Assembly: GCF_964340395.1 (NCBI RefSeq)
Contig: NC_135568.1
Span: 3,710,501 to 3,774,500 of the forward strand
Reading direction: 5' to 3'
DNA: 64,000 nt
From: Glandiceps talaboti
Lineage: Eukaryota; Hemichordata; Enteropneusta; Spengelidae
Shown: piece after piece, positions 29,373 through 44,816 of the stretch
How positions within the stretch are numbered: position 1 is the first letter of the stretch
Layout of the letters: every line of letters starts with the position of its first letter
Program-made: the position numbers and the translations under genes
The notes under the pieces: model-generated
Databases searched by the model: none
Seen by the model: the letters and a program-made list of their open reading frames with translations, nothing else
What the model was told of the DNA's origin: nothing

Positions 29373-31074
29373 AAGTACAGTGACACACTGACACATTATT
29401 TACCAAACTCATAGAAAAATGTAACCTGTGATAGATCAAAGCACAAACATTGATTTTCCATACACAATGACTAGGTGCCTGATTTAAGATTGCAGCATAC
29501 ACTTTATTGCATTAAACACTAACAAAAAAGAAATCCAATAGTTTTCCACTATTAGTAGCCATTGTGTGTGATTGTGCTCAGTACACAAGTCATCTAAAGT
29601 ACCAGAAACATTCATTTGCTAGCATTCTACAACACTACCAGTTCATTTTGCACTGTACTACAAATAGCCACTGTGTTATGTGTGGCTTTGCTAGCATTCT
29701 ACATCACAATTTCATTTTGCACTCTACTAATAGTATATATAACATGGATTTGAAAATATTACAATTTCCAAAATTTACTGATAATCAACTCATAAATTCA
29801 AATTGTGGATATGTGACTAATGTAAAAATCATTACATTACAAATTACAAATTACATTAAAATCATCAATAAAACCAAAGTTTATACAGTAAAAACTTATT
29901 ATAATAGTACTTGGATATTGGAGGTTGTGGTGACTTCTAGAATAAAATCTTGAACTATACTAAATCATCAATTTAAAAAATGTAAATTTAAAATGTAAGT
30001 TAAAGTTGCAATATGGATGAGAAATACATATTTATGCCCCCCCCCCAAAAAAAAAAAGAAAGAAAGAAAGAAAAGAATTGTTTCTGGTCAGGAAATTTTG
30101 TCAAAAGTGGTGCAACGATGTGAATTTTTGTTGTAATTCGCAACAAACCTGTCACGCAGTCTACTATTTATGGCAGTTACTGTTCTTTTTATTTACTACT
30201 TTAGAGCAAAGTGTGTATGTGGGACAGATGTCATTTGCTTGTTCATGATTGGGTCTGCAGTTGTCTTCACTGAAGTAGCAATTAATGTAGGGAGGGTTAT
30301 GTTAGTGTTTTCCCCCACATATCTGCAGACTGCATGGGATGGACAAATATGAAAATAAAAAAATTGAAGCAGGGCTATTTAAGTGAAACAATTCCTTTTT
30401 TGGGGCCTATTTTAACGTTTCAATTCATAAATTTTATTTATTGAAGAACTTTACTATGATTTCTACTTGAAAAAAACAGTGAAACAACCTAAATCACGTT
30501 CATGTTTGTAATTCAATAAATTAGAAAAAAAAATGTGTGAAGGGTTTGTGTGAATAAATTGAGTAAATGAAATAGTTATATTACTGTCCAGTTAGCAATA
30601 CAACTGATATTTCCTATATACTTATACATGGTGACATCTCAAAAATCCACACTACATGAATTTCTCATCCATAGGGCCACTTTAAGCTTAAGACACTATA
30701 CATAAAACACAATATGTAAATAGCTCTGACACATGTTGCCAATTCGTTTTTTGTACACGGTTACTAGCTTGTACGAATCTCTAGCCCAGAGACTTCTTAG
30801 TGTTATTACTATCTCAAGAAGTTCTGTACACCAAGAGCCTGTCGAGATAGTAACACCAAGACATGTCTCATAAATTCTGATTTTAGACATCTCTGGCCTC
30901 TACTGTCAGCTCTATGCTATCTCAGTCATTTGCATATCTGGACTTGTGAGTTTAGCTACAGGCTGAGTTATATCAATATCAATAAAGAGTTGCTTAACAC
31001 TATAAAACTTACTAACATGAAGTACTACAAAAAATGTTGCTATCAGTATTTGATATGACTATCGGTCTGCAAAC

Positions 31075-31400
31075 TTCAAGTGTTACATTTTACTCTTAAC
31101 TATATCTATCTGCAAACATCAAGTGTTACATTTTACTGTTGACTATCAATCTGCAAACATCAAGTGTTACATTTTACTGTTGACTATATCTCTGCAAACA
31201 TCAAGTGTTACATTTTACTGTTGACTATATCAGCAAACATCAAGTGTTACATTTTACTATTGACTATATCAGCAAACATCAAGTGTTACATTTTACTGTT
31301 GACTATATCTCTGCAAACATCAAGTGTTACATTTTACTGTTGACTATATCAGCAAACATCAAGTGTTACATTTTACTATTGACTATCTATCTGCAAATAT
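31075..31400. repeat. ~45-bp minisatellite, about 7 copies
   Basis: Core GCAAACATCAAGTGTTACAT then TTTACTGTTGACTAT; copies degrade to the right, where CAAGTGTT motifs continue to about 31800. Confidence 0.9.
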
Positions 31401-32283
31401 TAAGAATTACATTACTTTTTATACCAAATCATCTGAGCATTAAGATTGGAGTTACACATGTTTGGTACAAAATTGTATCAGGATTCAAGTGTTTCATAAT
31501 ACTGTTAACTTCAAAACTTGATAACTATCAAGTATTTAATGTTTGATACTAAATTAGTATTATTGATGTTAATCAAACTCTACCTATCAAGTGTTTTACA
31601 TGTTTTTGTAGCATTCAGTGACATGTTAACTACCAAACTGTACAACTATCAAGTGTTATGTGTATTTGATATCTCACCATCAAGTGTTGTATTATGCAAC
31701 CAAACTCTACCAAGTGTTCTGATATCTCTTTTCAGTATCTAAGTGTTACAGATACTTGTAACTACCAAACTCTATAACTATCAAGTGTTACATGTTTGAT
31801 ACTCAGACTTTTCAGCATTTAAATGCCACATATACTACATGGTGTATTGACAACCAAACGCTAACGATCAACTGTTTTGATACAGTCATATCAAATATCA
31901 TATACACTGTTATAACTACCAAATTAACTCACTTTCTAGTGACATTAAAACTCTCACAAATTGATCTGAAATAGCATTGCAATGCTGTCATTTTCAATAT
32001 GTTAATATTCAAATTTGTATTATTCAATATTAATGATGGAAATATAGAAATAGATTGAACTATAAATCCGAAATATTACAGATAATGTATTCAAACACTT
32101 TAAAAACTGTGCCTCCATCATATTTTTTTGCAAAGATTTTGATATTAAACTAACTATTGGAAATACAAAAATTCAATATCTTTTGATTCATCAAAATTTA
32201 ACAGATATATTAATAAAAATCTGATGTCATTTTAATTTTAAGTGTTTCTGCTTGAAATATCTGTAACCCTATAAACTAAAGTG

Positions 32284-32338
32284 ATTGATCAACCAATCAA
32301 TCAATCAATCAATATATCAGCAATCAGTCATCAATGTG

Positions 32339-32380
<42 letters not shown>

Positions 32381-32464
32381 CATCATCTATAAATCAATCA
32401 ATCAATCAATCAATCAATCCATCCATCCACCATCTATAAATCAATCAATCAATCAATCAATCAA
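32284..32464. repeat. (AATC)n array
   Basis: Tetranucleotide runs in two blocks broken by CCATCATCTATAAA. Confidence 0.96.
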
Positions 32465-35400
32465 TTTTACCCCCATTGTACTAGAATCCCAACACACTAC
32501 ATGTATTTACATGTTCATTAGGCAGTATCTGCTGTCATATTTCAGTTGTTTTACTAAAAAATTCATTTTAATTCCTCCTGATTACAGAGATTAGCCATAA
32601 CAATATATTCTAAGATAATAAACTTTCATATTTGGGGGGGGGGGGGGATTGGAAAACAAAATTGTTAATGATACTTGCAAATAAAATGCTGCCATAAAAA
32701 GACACATAATAGACCATGTATATATAAAATACATTCACATTGTCATGTTTGTCAGTTGAACTTAGCCAGTGACCCATTTCCATAATTTGTGATCTTTGAA
32801 CATACTTGCCTAACTCATATATGTTGCTATGTCACTTATATTCATTGCTATGTCACTTTTATCTGTTGCTATGTCCTTTATCTATGCATGTGTGATGTGT
32901 GTGCATAAACTGACTCTTGCATATAAATACCAGATACAAATGACTTTGTGTGCCTTAGTTTGCACGTTTACATAGCTCAGGAAAATTACTGTGTGAGGTT
33001 AACATACTGATATGACCTACTACTACTGTGACACTAGTATATAAAGTTACTATAGTAATACTGACTCATAATACTTTTTGATGAACTAATATTACTCTGG
33101 TAATCAGGATTTGGTTAATTAAGATAGACACAAACTAAAACTATTGTTACAACATGTTGATATTATGGTGAAAAGCTATTGAATGGATGTTCGTTTAATT
33201 ATAGTCTCAGTAGGGTGACTCTGAAAGCTATATAGCTCCATAAACGTGCAGTTTACTGTTTTAGTATTTCTAATGTTTGCACTATCTTGATTTCAGGGTG
33301 ATAGATTTGCACAACAGAGGCACCACTATTGCTCACTTGTGTATTTGCTACCACACTCAACAACATGTTTTACCTTACTTCTATCTAGTAAACCAAAGCC
33401 TGGATTACCAGAGTCATAATTGTGTGACCTACGTACATTACTACGTTACTCATTTATCTAGCTATATTAGTGATTAATGTAAATGACGCTGTGACTTAAG
33501 TACTTTAATCTTTTTGAAAATCATTCTTGGATATCATTGACAAATTTATCAACGAAGGAAGGTTAAAAAGGATAAAATCGTTTCTTCTTATCTAATTAAA
33601 ATTTATAACATATTACACCAAGAACCATACACATTACTATATCGGGATGTCTCCTGTTTAGAACATTACTAATACCATGTTGCCCCTGACAACCAGCCAT
33701 GATGACCCGGTTTGAATGTGTATGTGAAAATAAAGGGATGGGGATACAGTTGTAGAATGAACATCATCAAGTCATCACCACAAAGGAAGATGTGGTATTG
33801 GTAGGATATATAACTTGGTACTACCGTAATATACCTCGTTGTGTTTCCTTTACTTACATAGCTACGTGTATGTGATAAATTGTCCTTATACATGATTCTA
33901 AAGTATGAAATACATATCACACTGAAAGAGAATTGTGACAAACCACGGCCACTTTTACGGCACTGTCCAAAACACACCGTCCAGAGGCTCGTTATTTCGT
34001 GTCTGGTTTGTGAGAATGTGAAAGAGTAGGAAGCTAAATATCGTTCACTTTCTTGTCGTAGTATCATAAATATATAACATTATAGGATTGCATCTGCAAA
34101 CATGTGCATAATACTTCTCATGTACGTAACCATGTAACAAGATCTTAGATCTGTGCTTGGAAGATTGCCAAGCAAAAGCCAAGGATGTCAGTCCTCGTGG
34201 GCAATCCCTGAACAGTGGTGTATGTGACTTATGGTTGCTGAACAATTCCCAAAGAGTCTAGCAGCTAGACTAATGCATACATTATAGCTATGTGACAAAT
34301 ATTTCCTAGAGTTAGAAATACACATTATGTGCAAATAAGGAAGCAGTTAAAATCATTCATACTCTTAATGCAGTACAATCATAAATTCATAATTTGTATG
34401 GATTTCATCTACAACCATGTGTACATTATCCTCTAAAGTTACTCTAAAAAGTTAAAACTGCTTATCACACTGAGAGAAGGAAGACAAAAAAATTCACTTT
34501 CTCTAATTCCTGTAGTACAATTGCATATTCTACTGTAAAAATACACACAATACTAAAAAAAGGGAAGATTGGATTAATGTGATTTGAAAGTTAGAAAAAT
34601 ACTTACAATTCTAAAAATAGGAAGATTAGAAATATTATATTTTAATTTTCCTCATTAAAAATCCCTACAATGATAATGAGTTGAATTTCATGTTTTATTC
34701 ATTAGACTTAAGATCACTTGAATTAATGAATAATTGTGGTGTTTTAATTACAACAATCTCTTTAGATCAAATAACCGGTGACAAAAAAGCAAACTCACCC
34801 TCACAGATTTTTTGTATCCACCCCTGAGCTATAGTATAATCTGACACCACTAAAAGTGGTCTGAGGTATGATATCTTGCATTGGAAAATGCTTCAGGCAA
34901 CACAGCACAGGGGTCAGGAGGAAAAAAAGGCTTTTTTTCATGATTTTCGGAATAAATTTGCATTTAATTATACAGAAAGGATTTCATTGCAGGATTTCAA
35001 TTTTATTTAACTTGCACTCATAAAACGTGTCACACTACTAAAGTTAAAATTTCATTTCATTTTGAAAACTCCGAAGTTTAAAATCAATTATATTATTTCA
35101 TAACTACATGATTCTATAAATTTGGAATGTAGTGTAATGTAAGACAGGGATTTTGCCAACATACTCTCTCAAGTTATTGGCTTGGCAGTATCATATTGTA
35201 TTGCATAATATATGCATGGTATTCTTTGGAATAGAACCTGCATGTATATAGTCTATTTAGAATAGAACCTGCATGTATATATGGTCTATTTTGAAATAGA
35301 ACCTGCATGTATAAAGTCTATTTAACCTACTGATGGATGCTAAGTATCAGTAGATAGACTTTACTTAATCCACTAGTTGTTAAACTTCATTTTAATCCAC

Positions 35401-35482
35401 CATCAATAGAGTCTTCTTTTTAATCCCCTAGTCACTAACTTTGTTTTAATCCATCCATCATTACTTGAAGTTGAAGGTGACA

Positions 35483-35580
35483 CTAAGCTGTCTTCACTGG
35501 AGTAATGCTGACATTAACAAACAAACATGCAGGGATTTGCTTCTCTCCAACTTTAGAAAGCAAAGGTAGATGGTGGTATC
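35483..35580 (-). CDS. PLCD: PLCD last exon with stop
   Basis: Encodes [20 protein letters not shown], then [11 protein letters not shown] and TAG. Corresponds to the last C2 strand (RHVHLLS...ATLFVxI). No C-terminal extension. Confidence 0.95.
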
Positions 35581-38500
35581 CTGTAAAGTACAAAATAATG
35601 TAGAATGAAAAAATAATAGTAATATATATATTAAGAAATGTAAAATATACTGCAAAATAATGTAAAATATACTGATGTATAAAGTAAAAATATAAAATGA
35701 AAAAAAACGAGAAATATAACGTAAAAATACTGTAAAGTATAATGAAGCTTATTATGAAAAATAATGTAATATTGTAAAAATAAAGTGAATACATAATGAA
35801 ACAAAGGGAAAATAACAAATGAAATGTAATATATCATATAAAATAGTGTAACAATAACATCAAAAGTAATGTAACATATAATGTAAAATATAAAATTTAT
35901 AATAATATGAGAAAGAACATAAAATATAATGTGACAATGATGTACCAGCAATAAAGTTCATTATCAACTTACCCTGCTGCATACTGGTCATTGGAATACT
36001 GTATTGACCAATGATTTCACAAACCATCAGGCTATAAAGATTGTTATTGACTTACCCTGCTGCATACTGGTCATTGGAATACTGTATTGACCAATGAACT
36101 CACAAACCATCAGGCTATAAAGATTGTTATTGACTTACCCTGCTGCATACTGGTCATTGGAATACTGTAATGACCGAATGAATTCCCAAACCATCAGGCT
36201 ATAAAGATTGTTATTAACTTACCCTGCTGCATACTGGTCGTTGGAATACTGTATTGACCGAATGAATTCCCAAACCATCAGGCTATAAAGATTGTTATTC
36301 ACTTACCCTGCTGCATACTGGTCATTGGAATACTGTATTGACCAATCAACTCACAAATCATCAGGCTATAAAGATTGTTATTGACTTACCCTGCTGCATA
36401 CTGGACATTGGAATACTGTATTGACCAATGAATTCACAAATCATCAGGCTATAAAGATTGTTATTGACTTACCCTGCTGCATACTGGTCATTGGAATACT
36501 GTATTGACCAATGAATTCATTGGTTCCAATCTTCTCATAGTCACGTACCAGGAATCTGACCATTGCTAATTCTGGTACCTTGATGTCAAACTCTAATGTT
36601 TCATTCCAAGTTGGGTTGAATCCTGGTAGGAGAAGAAAATATGAATCCATTTATCAAAATATGGCATTCTTGCAAAGTTTATCAATATTATGTGAATCCT
36701 AGACTGTGGTATCAAACTTACACAGGAATAAATGAAATAACTTGCATCAGTAGACATGCAAATTGGTATTACACCACACTGCAATATCGAAAACATTACT
36801 GTATACATGTATGCAAATGAGCATGTATGCAAATGAGCACATAATCATTTCATGTTCACAAACTCCTGTGAACGAGTATATAATTGTTTGATGTTCTCAA
36901 ACTCCTGTGAACACAATTATATAGTAGTTTTTAGATGAGTTTTTGATTAGTCACCACTCGCCTTTTGAAAAGAAGACAGAAAAAAGTAACTATGCCATTC
37001 TGTTAATGTTGTTAGTTGTGTCACAGTTAGTATGCCCTCACACTGAGGTAGTAGTGTTTACTTGTAGTTCTTTCTGCACATGCTCTGTTCTCTTCTCCTG
37101 CTTGCTGTACAGCTCTGTTGTTGTATGTCAATCGACGGAGTGCACTGATTAAATTGGTTTAATGTTCTCAACTCAAAGTGTCTGGTTGTGGTCTCAACTT
37201 TTAATATTTGGAAAATTTAAAGGGTTTTTATCCTACTGGCATTTTGGATAAATATATATGATACAATATGATACGATACGATACGATACAATACGATATG
37301 ATACGATACATTATGATACAATACAATATGATACGATACGATACAATATGATACAATATGATATGACACGATACGATATCTTTTATTACCTAATCAATAA
37401 GAAAAAATGCCATCACAAACATATGGATTGACAAAACCCAATGCTGTGTGAGTGCCAATGTACTCAGTATATTGGCTAGGAGACTTTGCAGTGTTTTTCA
37501 CTGCACTTTCACTAGCGACATGAATGCACAAAAGGTTTTGATAAACCCCTAACTTTCCCCCATAACACCTTTTTGTCACTTTCTGGGGTATCCTAGCTGC
37601 TCTCAAACTTTAGTTGATATATACCAGTAATTCCATTGTAAGCTGTAAGTAAGTCACATATTAACAGAACTTCTTTTCCTTACTCTCCATGGTAGATGAA
37701 CTCACCACTGTCTTTAACAAATGACATGTCTTAGCTTCAGGAATATTATTCCCCAATGTCCTAACTTCAATTTTTCCCTAAAATCACTGGTCGATTAACC
37801 TACCATTGTCTTTAACAACTGCTGTCTTGGCTTCATTCCAATCACAAGGAGCACCAACGATATAAACTTTGACATAGGGGTCAATAATTTCACTGCTAAT
37901 CTTAGGAAACTGTTGACCACTGATCACCTGGTAAAGGAAAATAACACCGTAACAATGATTATAGTAAATTTCTCATCATACACAACTTAATGAAAACTTT
38001 ATACAGCATTAAATTTATACTGAAACAATGATTTTATAGAAATCTTGGGAAAATAATGCTGATTTTCAACATTTTGATTCATTCTGAGCACAGGCAGACA
38101 CATGTTGTTCTGACAGAAATAGTGACCTGAAAAACATACAAAAACTCCATATTTTCTGTTCACGCAAGTACAACTTGGCTTTGCAGTATTATTATTTCTT
38201 TAATTTGATTTTGACATATTTATGAATACCATACCTGGATTTTCAGAAGACACCTTGATTCATTGCCAGGATTTTCAGGATCAAATTCTGTCTTGGCTGG
38301 AAGAGAAAACAAAAAAAATCAGGCACAAGTCAAATGATAACAACAATGTAGATATCTGTAAATGTGTATGTAGACTTCACATTTACAGTTAATTTCATAT
38401 CCTTTATAATGTTCTTATTCCAATGAAAACTGTCACTGAATGTGAGCTAAGGGTATACACATTTGCCCTCTTAATGACAACCAAACAAAACTCCAGTTAT

Positions 38501-40000
38501 TCTTATAAGCAACTTGTATGGATTTTTGACCACTGAGGCCCTTAAGCCACTGAAGTTTGTGCTCAAACCAACCCAGCACTCCCTAGATTGGTTAAACAAA
38601 CCCGATCTGTATGTAAGAAGGGTGATGCATAGTTTGGCGATATCAAATAACACAAAAAACACAAATAACACACTCTCAGGTTTTATCCTGGTACTCCAGT
38701 GCAGTTTCCTCCTGTTTAACTAGAACACAGAGTCGCTGTACGACATTGACAGCAGTATTTTGTTGAATTTTGAATTTGGGTTAATTTAATAAAGTTTATA
38801 TTTTATTATCTTTTAAATGTCAAAACTTGAATATATACTTACGAGATGTTAGGAAGGCAGGTTTTAGGATGTAACCACAATTGCCATTCTGTTGAAATTT
38901 ACCACGATACATATCCATTTCATCACCAGGGGTTTGATAATTCAGTGCAACTATTTATAAATGGAAAGAGATCAGGCATAAATGCTATAAAATTGTACTT
39001 GGATGGTATGACAGTGAGTGTTGTTATAATAATATAGAACATCAACTGTTAAAGCCATGTTGCATGGGGTGATTCATGAAGTAAGTCCTCATATGCGACA
39101 AAGTTATCAACTATGACAGAGTGCATACACGAAGCAATTAATTGCGCAAGGCAAACTTTTGCACATGTATAGACATATAAAGGTTACAGGTCAATAGTAA
39201 AGGTCAAGTCTTCTCGTGACAGGAACTTAGGAGAAAAGTGTGTTTTACCAATAAAATGACTGGAAACTTGTAGATGTATCCATAGTGAAACTATATGCAA
39301 TTCAAAGTTCATTCATTGCGATGTTGGTTTGTCTGAAGTCACTATTTCACAGTATTCAAGTTAAGAGTTAAATGATAGCAAAGATCAAGCATTCATTAAC
39401 ATTGTATACCAGTGATAAACAGTAATTTGGGTGTGCATTCCATGTGTGTAGATGATAAGTACTTGCCAATTTGACGACCTGCATTTCATGTGTATGTAGA
39501 TCATAAGTACTTACCAATTTGACAACCTGCGTTCCATGTGTGTAGATGATAAGTACTTATCAATTTGACAACCTGCATTCCATAGTGTGTAGATGATAAA
39601 TACTTACCAATTTGACAACCTACATTCCATGTGTGTGTAGATGATAAGTACTTACCAATTTGACAACCTGCATTCCATAGTGTCTGAGGGTGATAGTTAC
39701 TGGAATTGGTTCTAATGCCACTTGGATAAGTACGACTTAGTTGCCACTGGTTGTGTTTAATGTATTCTTTAGCACTGTCCTTAGCTAGACCCAATGCTTT
39801 ACCCTCACCAAATGATGACATTTCATAGAATTGATCTAGAGACGAAGGGAGAACAAAATTTAGTTTACCTTTCACCAAATTTTTATTATTTTTTTGTTTT
39901 GTTATTCTGAGCAGCAGCGAACCAATTTGCTTGGCCAATTAGGAGATCTCTTTGTCATTTATTCCTGAAGTGGCTATTGTTCGCAATTGCACTACATATA

Positions 40001-40054
<54 letters not shown>

Positions 40055-43000
40055 GGCATTTCATAAAAGTTATTTACAGACAAAGGAAGAACAAAGTTTC
40101 ATTTTACTTTCACAAAATGCCAACTTTTCACAGAAATGATTTTAGGTAATATCTATAGCGGCTATGAGCACACATTGCAGGTACATGTACAACAAAGACT
40201 TTTTTTTTTTTCATTTTTACAATCCATCTGTACACACACTGGTACAAGTGGTTCCTCATTTCTGAGTCAACCAATCAGAAATCAGATATGACTGCTACTG
40301 ATGTGTCAATGCATAGGCCAGGTATGACAAACTCAACGTTTATGTCAATGTACAGAAATCAAATATGCTACTTAGTACAGATGGCAGCGATATATTTTTA
40401 TGAGTAGAATGCATAGGTCAGGTACAACAAGTTTGATGTTTTCATCAATGTACAGAAATCAAATATGGCTGCTACTGAAAGTGGTTACTATAGTTACAAG
40501 TATCAATGTGTAGGAGTTGTTTATGCCAACTTACAATTCTCCTTGGTATGCTCAAAACTAGAGAAGTGCACACTCTTGCACAACACAACCAAGTCAGACA
40601 ACTCCTTGGCTAACTTTAATTTCTTCTGTAAAATCAAACCAAACAAACAAAATTATCAGACATTGTGGTAGATTGTAAGATATGTAATACGTTATTCTAC
40701 CCTCAATGGTCTGGTTGGCTGATGTTTGAGGGCGCCCCAACACATACAATGTACTTTACAGACAGGACCAAGAAACAGTGTAAAATATTTCAACAAACAA
40801 ATGAACACAACTACCTAACAAACATAAATAAAAAAATAGCTGACATTTTTTTTCAAATAAAACAAATGCACACAGTAGTAAAATAAAGAATGTACATTTC
40901 TATGAGATTAAAATACAGTATACACTCTAAACTCATTCAGTGAGAAGTCTCCACATACTAATTAATACACACTCTCAACTACATTAACCAATCAAATGAC
41001 AGCATACAATTATTATTAATCACATGACTGGATTGAACACAAACCCAAGTTACAAATTTCCATATCACAAACGTGTGACTTTGGAATGTTTTGCATTTAA
41101 ACATTCTACAATATGGAATTCAAGTTGTGGGCAAACTAAGATGGCTGTACACCATAGCTATTTTTGTTGTATGTGATAGATTACAAATTCAAGTGTTTGA
41201 TAGTGGTGCCTTGGTTACGTGCATCTAATAATCCTGTAATCAAGATAGTGTTATCATTGAACGAGGTTAAATTGATGACACTTGAGGAAAACCACCACCA
41301 ACTGTGAGTTTATTGATAGCTTAATATAGCAATAATAGTATATTACCTGATAAATTGTGGCTATCTTGGTTTGCCTACAGCTTAATGTAGTTATATCAAT
41401 CAACTTGGAGTTTAGTAACAAAATGTCAGCTAGTTTTAACTTTATTGGCCTGTATTTTATATCTCAACAAGTTTTTTATACTTTGCGTAATCTGCCAGTT
41501 TCCTTCAACTATCGGTACTATTATTCCTGATTTCTCAAAGGAAAGTGCAACATGCATTTTCTTCATCATCTTCACGTTGTTCGCAAGTGAATTAATAAGT
41601 TCACATGTTTGCATGGAAGGTCCCATATATATGTACCAATTCTGTTCTGCATCCCACAAATGGAGACATTAGCACAGCCATATTGGATTTTATCAGTCCA
41701 TGGACTTTCAGAATGCATGAGAAAGGGATTTCTGTATTCTTTTCCTCATGATTCAAAAATTTTAAGTCAATGCTTGTTTACAATTGGGACAATTTCCCTT
41801 TCCCTAAAAATGAGAGTTCTTCAAATCTTTCTAAACTTTGCCAGATGAAAATTTGTTTTGGTTCTTTTGAAATAATACAATGGAATTTTAGGGTTCACCC
41901 TCTTCTTTACATGGTTATTGACAAACTTTTAGGTTTTGGTGGCCATATTGGATTCGGCGGCCATATTGGATTCTAAAATGGCAACAAAATTTAATATCAT
42001 TTTGACTTCTATTAACAAATGTTTACAGCTACCCCTAAACTTTTCCTTGGTTTAAACATATAATGTGTTTGCTTCGTGCTCTGTTTGCAGAGATTAGGCA
42101 TTTTATATGTCTACTTTATTACTATTATTTGAGATTTTTGAACAAAGAAACAGCAAAAGTTTGTGATTTTTATTTCTGTGGCACATGCTACACGAACAAA
42201 TAGAAAACTATAACTCAATAAACTTGCCTTGCCTGAATGCAAAAAGGTAAAGTGCTAGAAAAAAAGTTGTGCAGACAAAAACATCAAAAACTTAGTGATT
42301 TCATTAATTCGTCAACCTCTAATAAACCATATGTGTGCAGCCATACAATAGTATACCAGTTCAAAATGAATTCAAAGAATAGAAATTAAAAAAAATTGTG
42401 AAAAAACTGCAGTTGAGGTACACACTGAATTTCTCACAAGTAGCTACAAGAAAAAACATGCAAGCAACAAAATAATTGTTGTGTATATCTGCTATAACAT
42501 ACAAATGTGTCTGAATGGGACTTGGAATTATATAATTGCTAAGATACATGACAATATCATAGTCGCTGTTTGGGTATCTGTCACCATGACAACACTAAAG
42601 GGGAATATTTATCTAGTATGACTTGACAGACTTATGATTACATATATATGATTTGACAGATTTAGTAATCCGCATTTGCACATGCAATTTGATGCACTTC
42701 TCAACTGGGGATAAATATTTATAATCTGACAGGCCCGCGTTACTGACTAATACACATTTCAAAGTAAGAATTGACAGACTTAATACTAACACACACACTT
42801 ACTGATTGTTTCTTTTCAACTTCTTTTTTCACTTCGTCATCCTGCATCTCTGCGGCCTCATCTTCATCACTTACTTCTCCTCCATCATCTCCATCCGTCT
42901 TCACGTCTTTCAACTTCTTGCCCTGTGAAGTGTCCGCAGAAACCAACAATCAAACACATATACCAAACTAGAAGTAGTCAACAACAACAAAATGATGAAA

Positions 43001-43678
43001 CACTTTCACAAATACCAAACTAACAAACATATTAAACAAATACCAAATCATCAAACACTTTCACAAATCAACTAACAAACATATTAAACAAATACCAAAT
43101 CATCAAACACTTTTACAAATACCAAACTAACAAACAAATTCCACAATTTACCTTCACTAGAATTTTCTTCTTGAGATTTGTTGGTGATGGTAAAGCTTTC
43201 ATCTCTGGTGTAACTGGTGTTGTATACAACTGATCTGAATTAGGTTTGTTAAGGATAAATAGTACCATGGCAACCAGGATATGGACCAGGTGGCAACCAT
43301 GCCATAGCTTATAGCAACTAGAATATAGACTACAGCAACCAGGCCATAGACCATAATATAGATCACAGCAACCAGGCTATAGACCATAGCAACTGGGACA
43401 CAGACTGATGTGTAACTAGGACATAGACAATAGCACCAAGGACATACACCATAGCAACCAGGAAGGACCACAGCAACAAGGATATACCCATAGCAACAAG
43501 TACATACTAGTACACCATATATATTTGGGACAGACCATAGCAACTAGAACATACACCATAGCAACCAGATCATATAGCTTTCATGTATTTAGTTACTGAC
43601 CCTTTCTGCACCATGTCCTTGATGTGAACTGTACAGTGTTCACCATCTGAATTTTATGTTCTACTGGTATTTTATATT

Positions 43679-43715
<37 letters not shown>

Positions 43716-44723
43716 AGATTTTAAAAGCAACAAACAGATGAAATAACTGAACAAAGGATACCTCCAAATATATCTACCATGTACTTGGCCATGACTTTCT
43801 GTTGTTCAACACTGCAGTGATTCTCAATAGACAATATCAATGGGTAACTGCAAAGGAATAAATAATAAAACATGAATATTTTGGACTTATCTGTATAAAT
43901 ATGTCAAATGACAAGATAACTGGTATTTCAACACAGAGAGAACATAGTCAAGCTGGATGGATGCTTTGAAGGTATCTTGTTCGTGGGAAGAATGTTCGTA
44001 TTACAGTTTGGTATCTGGTAGCAACAAGATTTGTTTGTAGAATATTTGTCCGTAAGGTTTCTGCTGGTAAATTCCTTAAATGTCCTTGGTTTTATTGATG
44101 TCTTTGTGGCCTGATTGACTTATTTTTTTCTATAGAAGTGTTCACTTTCTTAGTTTTACAAAAATACACATTTTCTCCTTTGCTTAATAATAAAGATATA
44201 TCACTGATGAGAAGAACAACCGAGGTGAAAATAATTCTTGTTAACTTACTCAGACACAATAAATGCGTATTGGTTGATAACCTCAATGACATCTTTAAAC
44301 TTGATTTTAGATGTCAAAGTATGTCCATGGTAGATAATAGGATCACCATCAGAACCATCCCAGCAGTCCACTGTGTTGGTAAACAAATCAAAATCAACAT
44401 CCATAGGGTTATGTTATCTTTACTCATATTTGGGGTTTTTACGTATATAAACTATATAGCTGGTAGGAATCGCTTCACTGCTATTGTCATGTTTGTTAAC
44501 TGTGTGTTCTATAATGTTTATGAATTACAAATCTGTTATCTCATTGTCTGTTACTAGTAATTTGCATGGCATATGAATTACACAGATTGTGAGGTATTTG
44601 TGGAATCAAAGTTAACTTGAGAAGATACTCAGGGAAATGAAACAGAACTGATTGTATTGAAAGTATCTAATATCATATTATTTTGAAAGCAAGTATGTTT
44701 CAATCAGACACAGAAACATATAA

Positions 44724-44780
<57 letters not shown>

Positions 44781-44782
44781 GA

Positions 44783-44816
<34 letters not shown>

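Larger units (their letters stand above)
27544..35482. other. ATP6V1F 3' UTR and intergenic DNA
   Basis: No recognisable coding sequence in about 7.9 kb. Contains (GTAT)n at 27680-27760, three ~65-bp units at 28726-28915, (ATAC)n at 29246-29372, a duplicated ~70-bp segment (TTTGCTAGCATTCTAC, about 29615 and 29687), a ~45-bp minisatellite at 31075-31400 and (AATC)n at 32284-32464. The PLC 3' UTR must occupy the right end; a minus-strand poly(A) signal (TTTATT on plus) occurs near 35002. Confidence 0.7.

Noticed and set aside
35965-36520. CRISPR-like array of regularly spaced repeats
   Set aside because: Units are contiguous tandem copies of an exon-intron border without unique spacers, in an animal gene.
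37259-37382. Telomere- or satellite-like meaning of the GATAC tract
   Set aside because: Short pentanucleotide microsatellite inside an intron; no larger structure.
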